Positions 24,581-34,115 of a DNA stretch of 64,000 nucleotides are shown one piece after another. Location: NCBI GenBank assembly GCA_944326525.1, contig CALVEG010000008.1, positions 1 through 64,000 of the forward strand, in the 5' to 3' direction. Numbering within the stretch: the first letter of the stretch is position 1; every line of letters starts with the position of its first letter. The notes under the pieces are model-generated. The model had not been told where the DNA came from, searched no databases, and saw nothing but the letters and a program-made list of their open reading frames with translations. The position numbers were made by a program, and so were the translations under genes. This DNA is from Candidatus Gastranaerophilales bacterium. GTDB lineage: Bacteria; Cyanobacteriota; Vampirovibrionia; Gastranaerophilales; Gastranaerophilaceae.

Positions 24581-26416
24581 ATGGAATATAAACTTAAAGA
24601 AACCACGTCAAAAGATGCGTTTAACTACGGTTATTTATTAAAAAGGATTTATCCTTATATAAAGCCTGTCATGGGAAGAGCGTTATTAAATCTTTTAATT
24701 GCTGTTCCGTTAGGGCTTTTAGATGGTGTAATGGCATTAGCATTAAAACCTTACATGGACTTTGTAGTTAACGGAACTCCGGATCAGACTTGGTCGTTTC
24801 TTGGCAAAACTATTTATATCCAAACATTTCTTGCTGCTATAATCCCCTTTGGTATTGTCGCTTTTGCACTGTTTCAAGGAGTTTTAAAATACGCAAGCAA
24901 CTACCTTACCGATTGGACTGGAAATAAAATTTCAAATTCTTTAAAAGTGGCATTGTTTAGAAAATTAACCGGACTTGATCCGCAGTTTTATGATGTAAAT
25001 TCCTCCGGGCTTGTTCTTCAAAGATTTCTTACAGACCCTGAAACAGCTTCAAAATCAATTATCGAAAGTCTTAAATCATTTATTGCAAATGTATTCGGAC
25101 TTGTAGGGCTTGTTGCTGTTCTTTTGTATACATCCTGGAAACTTGCAATTATAGGGGTTACAGTCATGGCCATTGCAATAACTCCAGTTATATTTATCAG
25201 AAAAAAGATTAAAAAAGTTTCCAACGCCACAATGGTCGTCGGCGGAAATATGACAACAAACTTTAACGAAACTTTTGCCGGAAACAAAATCATTGCAGCT
25301 TATAATCTTCAAGATATGCAGAATGAGAAATTTGAAGGTCAAATTCATCAACAATTCGACCTTGCAATGTCACTAAGTAAAAGAGTCGGATGGATGTCAC
25401 CGATTATGTATTCGGTTTGTTCAGTCGGAATTGCTCTTGTAATGGCTTACGGAAACCACCTGATTCTCACAGGGCAACTTTCAGCAGGAAGCTTTGCATC
25501 TTTTGTAACCTCACTTCTGCTTCTCTATAAACCGACAAAAACATTAGGTAACAGTCTTACATCTCTTCAAACGACATTTGTTGCAATGAGCAGAACTTTT
25601 GAACTGTTTGACCTTGTACCTCAAATTACATCACCTGAAAAGCCTTATGCTATGCACAATCTTGAAAAAACTATCGAATTTAAAAACGTGAATTTTGAAT
25701 ACGAAAAAGATAAACCTGTATTAAAGAATTTTAATCTTTCCGTAAACAAAAACGAAACAATAGCACTTGTCGGAAATTCCGGTGGCGGAAAAAGCACGGT
25801 TGTAAGTTTACTTCCAAGGTTTTATGATGTAACGTCAGGTTCAATTCAATTTGATGGAATTGATATCAGAAACTTTGACTTAAAATCACTAAGAGATAAT
25901 ATTTCATTCGTATTTCAAGATAATTTTCTGTTTTCCGGCACAATAAAAGATAACATAATGATGGGAAATGAAGGTGCAACAGAAGAAGCACTCGAAAAAG
26001 CAATAGAAATGGCGCATTTAGATGAATTTATAGATGCACTTGAAAAAGGCTTAGACACTATTGTCGGTGAAAGAGGAACGACACTTTCAGGCGGACAGCG
26101 CCAAAGAGTTGCAATCGCAAGAGCTATTCTTAAAAATGCACCGATTGTAATTTTGGATGAAGCAACATCAGCTCTTGACAACAAATCAGAAGCAATTGTT
26201 CAAAGAGCCTTAGATAACCTTATTAAGGATAAAACCGTCTTTGTAATTGCTCACAGATTATCAACAATTAAAAATGCAGACAGGATTGCAGTAATTAATG
26301 ACGGAGAACTTGCTGAATTAGGTTCACACGATCAGTTAATGATGCTGCCTGACGGTATTTACCGTAAATTATACGAAATGCAGTTTAAAAACCAACAGGA
26401 AACAGCCGCTGTTTAA
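24581..26416 (+). CDS. msbA: ABC exporter, MsbA-like lipid flippase
   Basis: A 611-residue half-transporter: six membrane helices in the first 320 residues, then a nucleotide-binding domain with Walker A GNSGGGKST near 399, signature LSGGQRQRVAIARAI near 503, Walker B IVILDEATSALD near 526 and the switch His in VIAHRLST. As a homodimer it would flip lipid A-core or a related lipid across the inner membrane. lpxK elsewhere in the window supports a lipid A role, although lipid-linked oligosaccharide or peptide export cannot be excluded. The DUF1015 gene follows after 15 bases. Confidence 0.82.
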   Translation: MEYKLKETTSKDAFNYGYLLKRIYPYIKPVMGRALLNLLIAVPLGLLDGVMALALKPYMDFVVNGTPDQTWSFLGKTIYIQTFLAAIIPFGIVAFALFQGVLKYASNYLTDWTGNKISNSLKVALFRKLTGLDPQFYDVNSSGLVLQRFLTDPETASKSIIESLKSFIANVFGLVGLVAVLLYTSWKLAIIGVTVMAIAITPVIFIRKKIKKVSNATMVVGGNMTTNFNETFAGNKIIAAYNLQDMQNEKFEGQIHQQFDLAMSLSKRVGWMSPIMYSVCSVGIALVMAYGNHLILTGQLSAGSFASFVTSLLLLYKPTKTLGNSLTSLQTTFVAMSRTFELFDLVPQITSPEKPYAMHNLEKTIEFKNVNFEYEKDKPVLKNFNLSVNKNETIALVGNSGGGKSTVVSLLPRFYDVTSGSIQFDGIDIRNFDLKSLRDNISFVFQDNFLFSGTIKDNIMMGNEGATEEALEKAIEMAHLDEFIDALEKGLDTIVGERGTTLSGGQRQRVAIARAILKNAPIVILDEATSALDNKSEAIVQRALDNLIKDKTVFVIAHRLSTIKNADRIAVINDGELAELGSHDQLMMLPDGIYRKLYEMQFKNQQETAAV

Positions 26417-26431
26417 AAAGGAGAGAAATTT

Positions 26432-27709
26432 ATGACAATTGAAGTTAAACCGCTTAATGCACTTGTTTACAACCCCAAAAAAGTTAATATAAATGACGTT
26501 ATAGCACCTCCTTATGATGTAATAAGCAGCAGCTACAGGGACGAGCTTTATGAAAGAAGCCCTTACAACATAACACGTTTAATTCTATCCAATGCGGAAA
26601 ATCCTTACGAAGACGCTGCTAACTCTTTTCAAAAATGGATAAATGACGAAATTCTTATAAAGAACGAAAAACCTGTTATCTTGTACCTTGTACAAAAATA
26701 CAAGCTTAACGGTAAAGAAATCACCAGAAAAGGCTTTATTGCAAGAAACAAAATTGAAGATTTTTCAACAAAAAACATTCTTCCTCATGAATTCACAATG
26801 AGCGGGCCAAAGGAAGATAGATTAAAACTTACAAAAGCTTGCAAGGCTAATTTTTCACAGATTTTTATGGTTTATTCAGATCCAGAAAAGAAAATTGAAA
26901 ACGCTGTTGATCTTTCATCAACTTCATTTATTGACGTTACAGACGACAACGGAGTAAGAAACATTGTTTGGAAAATTGAAGATGAGGCAACAATAAAGTT
27001 AATTGAAGATGTTCTAAAAGACAAAACTCTTTTAATTGCCGACGGACATCACAGATATGAAACAGCTATGAATTACAGGAACTTTCTAGGCGACAATGCA
27101 GGGGAAGCTAATTATGTAATGAGTTATTTCACAAATATGGATGATGATTTGCTTATATATCCTACCCACAGGATTATAACAAAATGGATTGAACCTTACG
27201 TTCTTCTTGAATCCGTCAAAAAATATTTTGATGTTAAAGATTACACATTCACAGGCGCAAACAAAAACGAAATTAAACAAGAATTTTTGTCTGCAATTGA
27301 AAAATCTGCAAAATCAAAAATTTCAATGGGGCTTTATATGAAAAACGTCAATAAGTTCTACCTTTTAACGTTAAGAGAAAATGTTGACGAAATTTTAAAT
27401 GAATATAAGGTTCCGGATGTCTTAAAAAATCTTGATTTAACTGTTCTTCATAAGGTTATTATTACAAAAGAACTTGGATTTACCGAAGAAGAACAGATGG
27501 CGCAAGACGGAATTAAATATATCAAGGTAGAAAACGAAGCTTTTGACATGATTGATCTTGGCAAAGCCGAAGCTTCATTCATTATGGCTTATCCTAAAAT
27601 TGAAGATATCAAAAGAATTTCATCTGCGGGATACAGAATGCCACAAAAGTCAACTTACTTTTACCCGAAACTTTTATCGGGAATTGTAATAAATCCGTTA
27701 CAAAATTAA
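26432..27709 (+). CDS. DUF1015 family protein
   Basis: A 425-residue cytoplasmic protein of the DUF1015 family. Diagnostic features are the N-terminal APPYDVIS block near residue 26, RKGFIARNKIED, and the central IADGHHRYETAMNYR near 197-211. Family members are linked to serine/amino-acid kinase-type functions in some genomes, but the activity of this one is unproven. A strong AAAGGAGAG ribosome site is present, and the 15-base gap after the ABC exporter implies co-transcription. Confidence 0.85.
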   Translation: MTIEVKPLNALVYNPKKVNINDVIAPPYDVISSSYRDELYERSPYNITRLILSNAENPYEDAANSFQKWINDEILIKNEKPVILYLVQKYKLNGKEITRKGFIARNKIEDFSTKNILPHEFTMSGPKEDRLKLTKACKANFSQIFMVYSDPEKKIENAVDLSSTSFIDVTDDNGVRNIVWKIEDEATIKLIEDVLKDKTLLIADGHHRYETAMNYRNFLGDNAGEANYVMSYFTNMDDDLLIYPTHRIITKWIEPYVLLESVKKYFDVKDYTFTGANKNEIKQEFLSAIEKSAKSKISMGLYMKNVNKFYLLTLRENVDEILNEYKVPDVLKNLDLTVLHKVIITKELGFTEEEQMAQDGIKYIKVENEAFDMIDLGKAEASFIMAYPKIEDIKRISSAGYRMPQKSTYFYPKLLSGIVINPLQN

Positions 27710-27786
27710 AAATTTTGAAAAATTCGCGCAATTATTTCTTAATTAAATACTTTATATATATAAGAGGAAATTAAGGGAATATTATT

Positions 27787-28608
27787 TTGGCGTTTGAATT
27801 TTTTAATTTTAATAATTTGAATTGTTTCAGGAATCTAAATCCATTTGGCGGATTCACAAGCTTCTGCCCTATGAATTTTTGCATGCCGGCATTTTTCACA
27901 GTACCGCAATTCCCGCCAATTTCGTTATTTTCTTTTAATTTATTTACACCGACAATGCCGGTTTTAAACAATAACCTTTTTAGCCAAAATATTTTCGACT
28001 CACTTTATAGAAAACCAATAAGTCCAAATTTTGACTGTTTTAAACTGACTGATATTCCGCTTGATGGTTTTAAACCTGTAAATTACGCAGTACCTCCGCT
28101 CAAATTTGACTCACCAATATTTAATACAAATCTATTTTCATTCAACAAAACAAAAACATCTTCTACCGCTAAAACATCTTCAAACTATCCTGCACCAAAA
28201 ACAACAACTAGCATCGAAGAAGTAAACAAAATATATAACAAAGAAAAAGGTAAAAAACTTGCAGAAACAACAATTGCAGGACTAAAAAGCGCTCAGAACG
28301 GATATTGCGCAAGAGCAGTAAAATTGGGAATTAAAGATGCAGGACTAGGCTCTTATCAATCAGGTAACGCAGATGATATGCCCAATATTTTGAAAGGAAA
28401 CAGCAATTTTAAAGAAGTAAAAGTTGCAGCAGCAGATTTAAACAAACTTCCAGCCGGTTGTATTCTTTGTTATGCACCGGGAGATTGCGGATACAGCAAC
28501 GAATATGGACATACAGAAACCACTGATGGAAACGGAAACGCATACAGCTTCTTTGCTAACAGTAACATTAAAAAATCCGACAATGTTAGAGTATTCGTCC
28601 CCGTTTAG
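27787..28608 (+). CDS. CHAP-like cysteine peptidase with a Phe/Asn/Pro-rich N-terminus
   Basis: A 273-residue protein with two parts. Residues 1-120 are low complexity, rich in Phe, Asn and Pro (NPFGGFTS near 18-25, repeated F-N-x-N). Residues 140-273 form a compact domain with GYCARAVK (Cys174) and NEYGHTETTDGNGNAYSF (His242), the Cys…His order of CHAP/NlpC-type peptidoglycan amidases. No signal peptide is evident, so how it would reach the wall is unclear. The start is TTG at 27787 with AAGGGA upstream; no better start is seen. Its last 23 bases overlap the end of coaE on the other strand. Confidence 0.6.
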   Translation: MAFEFFNFNNLNCFRNLNPFGGFTSFCPMNFCMPAFFTVPQFPPISLFSFNLFTPTMPVLNNNLFSQNIFDSLYRKPISPNFDCFKLTDIPLDGFKPVNYAVPPLKFDSPIFNTNLFSFNKTKTSSTAKTSSNYPAPKTTTSIEEVNKIYNKEKGKKLAETTIAGLKSAQNGYCARAVKLGIKDAGLGSYQSGNADDMPNILKGNSNFKEVKVAAADLNKLPAGCILCYAPGDCGYSNEYGHTETTDGNGNAYSFFANSNIKKSDNVRVFVPV

Positions 28609-29239
28609 GATCTAAACTTCTATATTCATTAAGCAAATAAGAAATTCTAACTTTTAATTCAGCGATTGTTCCGTCATTTTCAAGACAATCATCACAAAGA
28701 AGCAGTTTATCAACTTGCGGCATCTGAACACTTATACGTCTGGAAGCATATTCTTCAGTATATCCGTCACGCTTAAGAAGTCTTTTATACCTATATTTAT
28801 CTTCCGAAAAGACAAGAATAACCTTATCAAACATATACTGCATGTCCGCTTCATAAAGCTGAGGAACTGATACAAATACAACTGTTTCATCCTTATGTGC
28901 TTCAAAAAACTCGTATATCTTTAACTTTACAAACGGATGAATTATAGACTCAAGCTTTTTAAGCATCTTTGGATCATGAAAAACGATTTTACCTAACTTT
29001 GTCCTGCAAATATTGCCTTCTTCATCTGTAATATCAAACCCCTTAAATGCTTTTAAAACTTCTTGTTTAATATCTATGAATTCTGAACCCTTAAACACAG
29101 GGATAGCACTTTGCTTTCCTGCAAGCAGATCATGAGAAACATCATCAGTATTCAAAGCTGAATACCCCCAAGATTTTATAATTTTTTCTACAGTTGATTT
29201 TCCTGCAGCAATATTTCCTGTAATAGCGACCTTAATCAT
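28586..29239 (-). CDS. coaE: Dephospho-CoA kinase
   Basis: Last step of CoA synthesis, phosphorylating the 3'-OH of dephospho-CoA. The 217-residue P-loop kinase has TGNIAAGKST (residues 7-16), slightly unusual against the common TGGIGSGKS, then LNTDDVSHDLL, IIHPFVKLKI and VPQLYEADMQ, and a C-terminal RISVQMPQ. It starts inside rluB (8-base overlap) and its 3' end overlaps the convergent CHAP-like gene by 23 bases. Third gene of ybgC-rluB-coaE. Confidence 0.9.
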   Translation of the reverse strand: MIKVAITGNIAAGKSTVEKIIKSWGYSALNTDDVSHDLLAGKQSAIPVFKGSEFIDIKQEVLKAFKGFDITDEEGNICRTKLGKIVFHDPKMLKKLESIIHPFVKLKIYEFFEAHKDETVVFVSVPQLYEADMQYMFDKVILVFSEDKYRYKRLLKRDGYTEEYASRRISVQMPQVDKLLLCDDCLENDGTIAELKVRISYLLNEYRSLDPKRGRIL

Positions 29240-29966
29240 TCTTTTTTATCCTATTCAACAAATTTTTCAATTCTTTAATCTGACTTGGTTTAATTGGCTT
29301 AAACTCTCCGCGTTTCAATCCATCTAAATTTATTATACCATGCCTTACTCGTTTAAGTGTCTTAACCTCATATCCAAAATACTCAAACATCTTTCTTATC
29401 TGCCTGTTTAGTCCTTGATAGAGTATTATTTGCATCAAAGTATGCTTTTTATCAGCCTCTAAAACAGAAATATCTGCATAAGCTTTTTTGCCGGGTTCAA
29501 TTTCAATACCCGCAGCCATTTGTTCAAGCTCATGCGGGTGCACTTGGGCATTAACGGATACAAGATACTCTTTTGGAATCTTTACAGACGGATGAGTAAG
29601 CTCATTTATAAGATCCCCGTCATTTGTCAATATCAAGAGTCCGGTTGAATCTTTATCAAGCCTGCCTACCGGTTTTAAATGATATAAATTTTCAGGCAAA
29701 AGATCATAAATAGTTTTTCTGCCTTTTTCATCATCTGCTGTTGTTATATACCCAGCGGGCTTGTAGAATCGGTAATACTCATGCTTTACTGGATGTATAA
29801 GCTTTTGGTTAACAACAACCTTATCCTTGTCAGTAACAAGAAACCCTAACTCTGTTATTTTTTTACCATTAACAGACACAACGCCGCTTTCAATAAGCTC
29901 ATCAGCCTTGCGTCTTGAACAAATTCCCGCTGAAGCTATAAACTTATTTAGACGGTAAGAGGGCAT
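29232..29966 (-). CDS. rluB: Pseudouridine synthase, RsuA/RluB family
   Basis: Converts a specific rRNA uridine to pseudouridine. The 244-residue protein has an N-terminal S4 RNA-binding domain (LNKFIASAGICSRRKADELI, residues 6-25) and the catalytic block GRLDKDSTGLLILTNDG near 101-117 (Asp104 the nucleophile). The C-terminal GLNRQIRKMF is typical. Assignment to RluB rather than RsuA or RluE is by overall layout only. It overlaps both neighbours by a few bases, implying translational coupling. Confidence 0.87.
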   Translation of the reverse strand: MPSYRLNKFIASAGICSRRKADELIESGVVSVNGKKITELGFLVTDKDKVVVNQKLIHPVKHEYYRFYKPAGYITTADDEKGRKTIYDLLPENLYHLKPVGRLDKDSTGLLILTNDGDLINELTHPSVKIPKEYLVSVNAQVHPHELEQMAAGIEIEPGKKAYADISVLEADKKHTLMQIILYQGLNRQIRKMFEYFGYEVKTLKRVRHGIINLDGLKRGEFKPIKPSQIKELKNLLNRIKKND

Positions 29967-30379
29967 TCAACCTCCTTTTTAAAAACATCTGCCAAAACTA
30001 AAGGCATACGTCTGTAAAGTTTCCCTGCCTTATTAATTGCAACAACTTCAACTTCGGCTTCTACAAAAGGCTTCAATGTTTTCTCAGAACGTATTGTTTG
30101 CGCAAACGTAACCGATAAACCGCTAAAACTTTTTATATAAGTTTCAACAATCAACTCGTCATCAAGTTTTGCAGAAGATTTATAGCGAATATTAAGATTA
30201 ACAACCGGCAAAACAATATCCTGAGCTTCAAGTTCTGTTAAACTATGCCCCATCATCTGGCACCATTCAACACGCCCCATCTCAAGCCATCTCAAATAAG
30301 ATCCGTGCCATACAACACCGTATGAATCTGTATCCGAATAATACACTTTTTGTTTTAAGACATTACAACTCTGCTTCAT
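29948..30379 (-). CDS. ybgC: Acyl-CoA thioesterase, YbgC/4HBT hotdog family
   Basis: A 143-residue single-hotdog thioesterase expected to hydrolyse short or medium acyl-CoA. YSDTDSYGVVWHGSYLRWLE at 14-33 holds the catalytic Asp17 and the family loop. The rest (VVNLNIRYKSSAKLDDEL) follows the 4HBT strand order. It is first gene of ybgC-rluB-coaE and overlaps rluB by 19 bases. In proteobacteria YbgC clusters with tol-pal; that context is absent here. Confidence 0.85.
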   Translation of the reverse strand: MKQSCNVLKQKVYYSDTDSYGVVWHGSYLRWLEMGRVEWCQMMGHSLTELEAQDIVLPVVNLNIRYKSSAKLDDELIVETYIKSFSGLSVTFAQTIRSEKTLKPFVEAEVEVVAINKAGKLYRRMPLVLADVFKKEVECPLTV

Positions 30380-30482
30380 AATCGGATTTTAACATGACTT
30401 AGCAAATAAATAAAAAAAATTAATAATTTGAAATATTTAAGAATAATTAAATTATGTAAAAAAGATTAAAAAAGTAGCAATT

Positions 30483-31352
30483 TTGAATCTTTACTGCTTT
30501 TATAGAGATGTGTTTACAGGTACAGTACAAAATAGCAATATTCAAAATCAATACTATTTAAACGCCCCTCAATACAGGCGTATATATTATACTGAGCCCA
30601 AACAGGAGAGTATCATCCCTGAAGATGCAAAACCGTTAATAACTTTTGGGATTTTGCAGACGCTAACCGTACTTTTACAAAAAGCTTCAAAATGGTGCGG
30701 AGATAAACTTATGCAGGGAAAAGAGTTTACCTCTCCCGAAAACATTAAAAAAGCAGCAGATCACATGCTTTCTTCAAACAATTTGAAAGACAAAATTAAT
30801 GTTGAATACATAACAAAAAAGAATGCCAAACAAGTTGCAATGAAATACGGGCAAAATAATACTGAATTTTTTAAAATACTAACCCCTGTTGCAAATGGAG
30901 AGAACGCATTTTACGCAGATGGGCTAAAGCTTGCTGTTGCACCAAAATCAAAGCCGTCACTTATACTACATGAACTTGGGCATGCCGTTAATGCCAATAA
31001 AGGTAAATTCCTAAAATTTTTACAAAAATCAAAATCAAAAATTGCCAACTTAACTCCGGCACTACTGCTTCTTAACTCTATTATTCCAAAAGAAAAAGGA
31101 AAGAAAACTTTTTTGGAAAAATACGCTGGACTTATCGGTTTTGGAGCGTTTTTACCGACAATTATTGAAGAAGGCATAGCTTCTGTAAGAGGAGTAAACG
31201 CAGCTAAAAAAATTCAACAAACCGTAGACAAAACGATTAAACTTAAACCGCTTAAAAGAAATTATTTCTTTGCCTGGATGACGTATTTAATTGCAGGGCT
31301 TGTCTTTGGGACTGGTGTACATTTAAATATGATGGATTTTCATAACAAATAA
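30483..31352 (+). CDS. Putative membrane metallopeptidase (HELGH motif) with a short F-T-G N-terminus
   Basis: A 289-residue protein with LILHELGHAVNANKG (HExxH at 163-167) and EEGIASVRG near 229-237 giving a candidate third zinc ligand. Hydrophobic segments lie around 188-201, 215-229 and 263-281, so the protease domain would be anchored in the inner membrane. Residues 9-14 read DVFTGT, a short form of the N-terminal tag. The start is uncertain: TTG at 30483 without a ribosome site, or a GTG at about codon 10. Promoter and tRNA-Pro follow. Confidence 0.6.
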   Translation: MNLYCFYRDVFTGTVQNSNIQNQYYLNAPQYRRIYYTEPKQESIIPEDAKPLITFGILQTLTVLLQKASKWCGDKLMQGKEFTSPENIKKAADHMLSSNNLKDKINVEYITKKNAKQVAMKYGQNNTEFFKILTPVANGENAFYADGLKLAVAPKSKPSLILHELGHAVNANKGKFLKFLQKSKSKIANLTPALLLLNSIIPKEKGKKTFLEKYAGLIGFGAFLPTIIEEGIASVRGVNAAKKIQQTVDKTIKLKPLKRNYFFAWMTYLIAGLVFGTGVHLNMMDFHNK

Positions 31353-31355
31353 GAA

Positions 31356-31384
31356 TTGACTTAAAATATTTTTTATCGTAGACT
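31356..31384 (+). promoter_or_regulatory. Promoter of tRNA-Pro
   Basis: TTGACT, 17 bases, TAGACT, 33 bases before the tRNA. Confidence 0.6.
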
Positions 31385-31417
31385 TAGATTGATCGCAGGA
31401 TCGTGACAAAAAAATAT

Positions 31418-31494
31418 CGGGATGTAGCGCAGCTTGGTAGCGTACCTCGCTTGGGACGAGGGGGTCGCAGGTTCAAATCCTGTCATCCCGACCA
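31418..31494 (+). tRNA. tRNA-Pro (anticodon TGG)
   Basis: Acceptor CGGGATG pairs with CATCCCG, followed by ACCA, encoded. The anticodon stem CCTCG/CGAGG encloses CTTGGGA, giving TGG. T-loop TTCAAAT is standard. Confidence 0.96.
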
Positions 31495-31497
31495 TTA

Positions 31498-31538
31498 AAT
31501 AAAAGGCTTTAGGAAATATCTAAAGCCTTTATTTTTTT
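31498..31538 (+). terminator. Terminator of tRNA-Pro
   Basis: Stem AAAGGCTTTAG/CTAAAGCCTTT with loop GAAATAT, extended by flanking A/T pairs and followed by T7. Confidence 0.9.
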
Positions 31539-31556
31539 AATTGTACGCAGTAATCT

Positions 31557-31584
31557 TTGACAGTTACTTTTTTTGTATTAGAAT
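31557..31584 (+). promoter_or_regulatory. Promoter of the yidC operon
   Basis: TTGACA, 16 bases, TAGAAT, 39 bases before the GTG start of yidC. Both boxes are near consensus. Confidence 0.7.
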
Positions 31585-31623
31585 TTAATATATACATTTA
31601 GATTATTATGAGGATTAGGGAAA

Positions 31624-32769
31624 GTGGATTTTACAACTTGGACCATTGAAGCATTAAAAGTGCTAGCACAGTTTGTCGGAAGCTATGGAATAGCGATTAT
31701 TATTTTAACGATTATAGTAAGAATGTTCTTATGGCCATTGAATGTTTCTCAGCAGAGATCAATGCGTCAAATGCAGACTTTACAGCCAAAACTTAAGGCT
31801 ATTCAAGAACGCTACAAAAGTGATCCGCAAAAAATGCAGATGAAACTTATGGAAATATATAAAGAACATAACTTCAATCCGATGGGCGGATGCTTACCTT
31901 TACTGGTACAAATGCCGGTATTTATCCTTTTGTATTCAGCATTAATGAGTCCTCAATTTATACAAATGGCAGGAGATTCAAGCTTCTTATTTATAAACAG
32001 CTTAGCAACAACGCTTCGAGCAACAGCTGGAATTTCAAATGACGGCATTATGGGAGCGTCCAAATACGATACCTTTATCTTAGGTAAAACAGCAACCGTA
32101 TACTTGCCAACAGAAACTCTTCAAAATGTAAAAGTTGAGAAACCTAATAAAGCTTTAGAAATTCAAGGTGAATTAAATCCGGGTGAAGATATTGATTTTA
32201 AAGTAAGTCTTGACCAATTAGATTTAAAATTCAGCCAGCTTGATATGATTGAAAAGGCTGATCTTGATATTACTGATATGAACACAAAAGAAACAGAAAG
32301 GGTAACTTTCGTACGTCAAGGCGGACTTTTAATTGCTTCCCTACCTTCAAAAGCTGTTGAAAGATCTTTCCATTGGGATGTTCTTTTGTTAATGTTATTG
32401 TTTGGTTTAACAATGTGGCTATCGCAGAAGTTTATGATGGCACAAAACAAAAACAACATGCCTGAGGATCCAACCCAACAAGCAATTCAAAAATCTATGG
32501 GAACATTTATGCCGATAATGATTATGGCGACATTTGTTATAATCCCGATTCCGGCAGGTGTTTTTATCTACTTGATTGTATCAAATGTAATACAAATTTT
32601 GCAAACAGTTATAGTAAATAAACAAATGGATGCCGAAGATGCAGCAAAAAAAATTCAGGCAACAGACGGCTCTAAAGTTATTGAAGCGGAACTTGTTGAC
32701 GAAAATACAAATAAAAGTAAGTCAATAGTTGATAATATGAAAAATCTATTCAAAAAAAAGGAGCTTTAA
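31624..32769 (+). CDS. yidC: Membrane protein insertase YidC/Oxa1
   Basis: Inserts membrane proteins, alone or with SecYEG. The 381-residue protein opens with a hydrophobic segment (SYGIAIIILTIIVRMFLWPL, about residues 20-39), then the cytoplasmic helical hairpin LNVSQQRSMRQMQTLQPKLK and KEHNFNPMGGCLPLLVQMP, the family signature. The long P1 periplasmic domain of E. coli YidC is absent before the core; instead about 90 extra residues (140-245) lie within the core, probably outside the membrane. Charged C-terminal tail KNLFKKKEL. GTG start chosen by position after GGGA. Followed after 3 bases by a small gene. Confidence 0.9.
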   Translation: MDFTTWTIEALKVLAQFVGSYGIAIIILTIIVRMFLWPLNVSQQRSMRQMQTLQPKLKAIQERYKSDPQKMQMKLMEIYKEHNFNPMGGCLPLLVQMPVFILLYSALMSPQFIQMAGDSSFLFINSLATTLRATAGISNDGIMGASKYDTFILGKTATVYLPTETLQNVKVEKPNKALEIQGELNPGEDIDFKVSLDQLDLKFSQLDMIEKADLDITDMNTKETERVTFVRQGGLLIASLPSKAVERSFHWDVLLLMLLFGLTMWLSQKFMMAQNKNNMPEDPTQQAIQKSMGTFMPIMIMATFVIIPIPAGVFIYLIVSNVIQILQTVIVNKQMDAEDAAKKIQATDGSKVIEAELVDENTNKSKSIVDNMKNLFKKKEL

Positions 32770-32772
32770 ACA

Positions 32773-33066
32773 ATGAAAGTTCCTAAAACTGCATACACAA
32801 AAACCCAAAAATTAGTAAAAGGAATTGATTATGCTGTTAAGAACAGAAAAGGCGCCATCAATCATTTGAAAGCGCAATGCGGAAAAGAAACTCTGGATGA
32901 GTTTTTAGCTAACGGATATATTAACAATACAAACAGCAAAAACAGCACCGAATATTTCAAAGTTACCAAGAAAGGTGATGAATATTATAAAAAGCTTTTT
33001 GGCCGCTATGAATATTACAAAACCCGCATTTTAGGACTTGTTGAAAAAATAATGGGAAAATTTTAA
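32773..33066 (+). CDS. Small basic protein between yidC and queA
   Basis: A 97-residue, Lys/Tyr-rich protein (ITNTNSKNSTEYFKVTKKGDEYY-type composition in its second half) with no membrane segment or known family. Its ribosome site AAGGAG lies in the last codons of yidC, and it ends one base before queA, so it is part of that operon. The KVTKKGDEYYKKL block near 63-75 could be a winged-helix wing, but this is only an impression. Confidence 0.6.
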   Translation: MKVPKTAYTKTQKLVKGIDYAVKNRKGAINHLKAQCGKETLDEFLANGYINNTNSKNSTEYFKVTKKGDEYYKKLFGRYEYYKTRILGLVEKIMGKF

Positions 33067-33067
33067 A

Positions 33068-34114
33068 ATGCTTTTATCCGAATTTGATTACAATTTGCCG
33101 GAAAATTTAATAGCCCAGCTTCCTGCGGACAAAAGAGAAAACTCCAAAATGATGGTGCTTGATAGAAATACAAAAACAATCCAGCACAAACACTTTTACG
33201 ATATAGTTGATTTAATTGATGAAAATTCAATTTTGGTACTTAATAACACAAAAGTCATGCCGGCACGGTTATATGGAATGAAGGAAGAAACCGGTGCAAA
33301 AATTGAAGTTTTTCTTCTAAAACAACTAAAAGGTAAAACTTGGGAAACTCTTATAAAACCATCAAAGAGAGTTAAAGAAGGCACTGTTATAAAAATCAGC
33401 GATGAATTATCGGCAAAAGCAATAGAAAAAACAGAAGAAGACGGCGGATGGCTTGTTGAACTGATTTATGAGGGGAATATTTTGGAAGTGTTGCACAGAA
33501 ACGGCAATATTCCGCTTCCGCCTTATATAGAGAGAAAATTAGCAACTGAAGACATAAAAAAGCTTGATTTTGAACGCTACCAGACAGTTTATGCACAAGA
33601 CGAAGGTTCAGTTGCCGCACCGACGGCAGGATTACATTTCACAAAAGAGATTTTGCAAAAACTTCAGGATAAGGGAGTTGAAATAGCTTACGTTACTTTA
33701 AATGTTGGACTTGGGACATTCAGACCGGTAAAATGCGATAATATTTTAGAACACAAAATGCATTCTGAAACTTTTGAAATAACTGAAAAAACAGCAAGAA
33801 AAATTAATGAAGCAAAAGCAAAAGGGAAAAGACTAGTAGCTGTCGGCACAACAACCGTCAGGACTTTAGAAACAGCTTATCAGAAATACGGTTGTATAAA
33901 AGGCTGTCATGATCATTCTGAATTGTTTATATACCCACCTTACGAATTTAAGGTCATTGATGAATTAATTACAAATTTTCACCTGCCGAAATCAACTCTT
34001 CTGATGCTTGTTTCAGCACTTGCGGGTAAAGATTTTATTTTCAAAGCCTACAATGAAGCGATTGGAAATGATTACAGATTTTTCTCCTATGGAGATTGCA
34101 TGTTTATAAGATAA
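33068..34114 (+). CDS. queA: S-adenosylmethionine:tRNA ribosyltransferase-isomerase
   Basis: Transfers and isomerises the ribose of SAM onto preQ1-tRNA in queuosine synthesis. The 348-residue protein has LPENLIAQLPADKRENSKMM near the N-terminus, LNNTKVMPARLYG near 58-70, GSVAAPTAGLHFT near 178-190, NVGLGTFRPV near 213 and FHLPKSTLLMLVSAL near 302-316. It starts one base after the preceding stop. Convergent with the next gene, one base apart. Confidence 0.96.
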   Translation: MLLSEFDYNLPENLIAQLPADKRENSKMMVLDRNTKTIQHKHFYDIVDLIDENSILVLNNTKVMPARLYGMKEETGAKIEVFLLKQLKGKTWETLIKPSKRVKEGTVIKISDELSAKAIEKTEEDGGWLVELIYEGNILEVLHRNGNIPLPPYIERKLATEDIKKLDFERYQTVYAQDEGSVAAPTAGLHFTKEILQKLQDKGVEIAYVTLNVGLGTFRPVKCDNILEHKMHSETFEITEKTARKINEAKAKGKRLVAVGTTTVRTLETAYQKYGCIKGCHDHSELFIYPPYEFKVIDELITNFHLPKSTLLMLVSALAGKDFIFKAYNEAIGNDYRFFSYGDCMFIR

Positions 34115-34115
34115 A

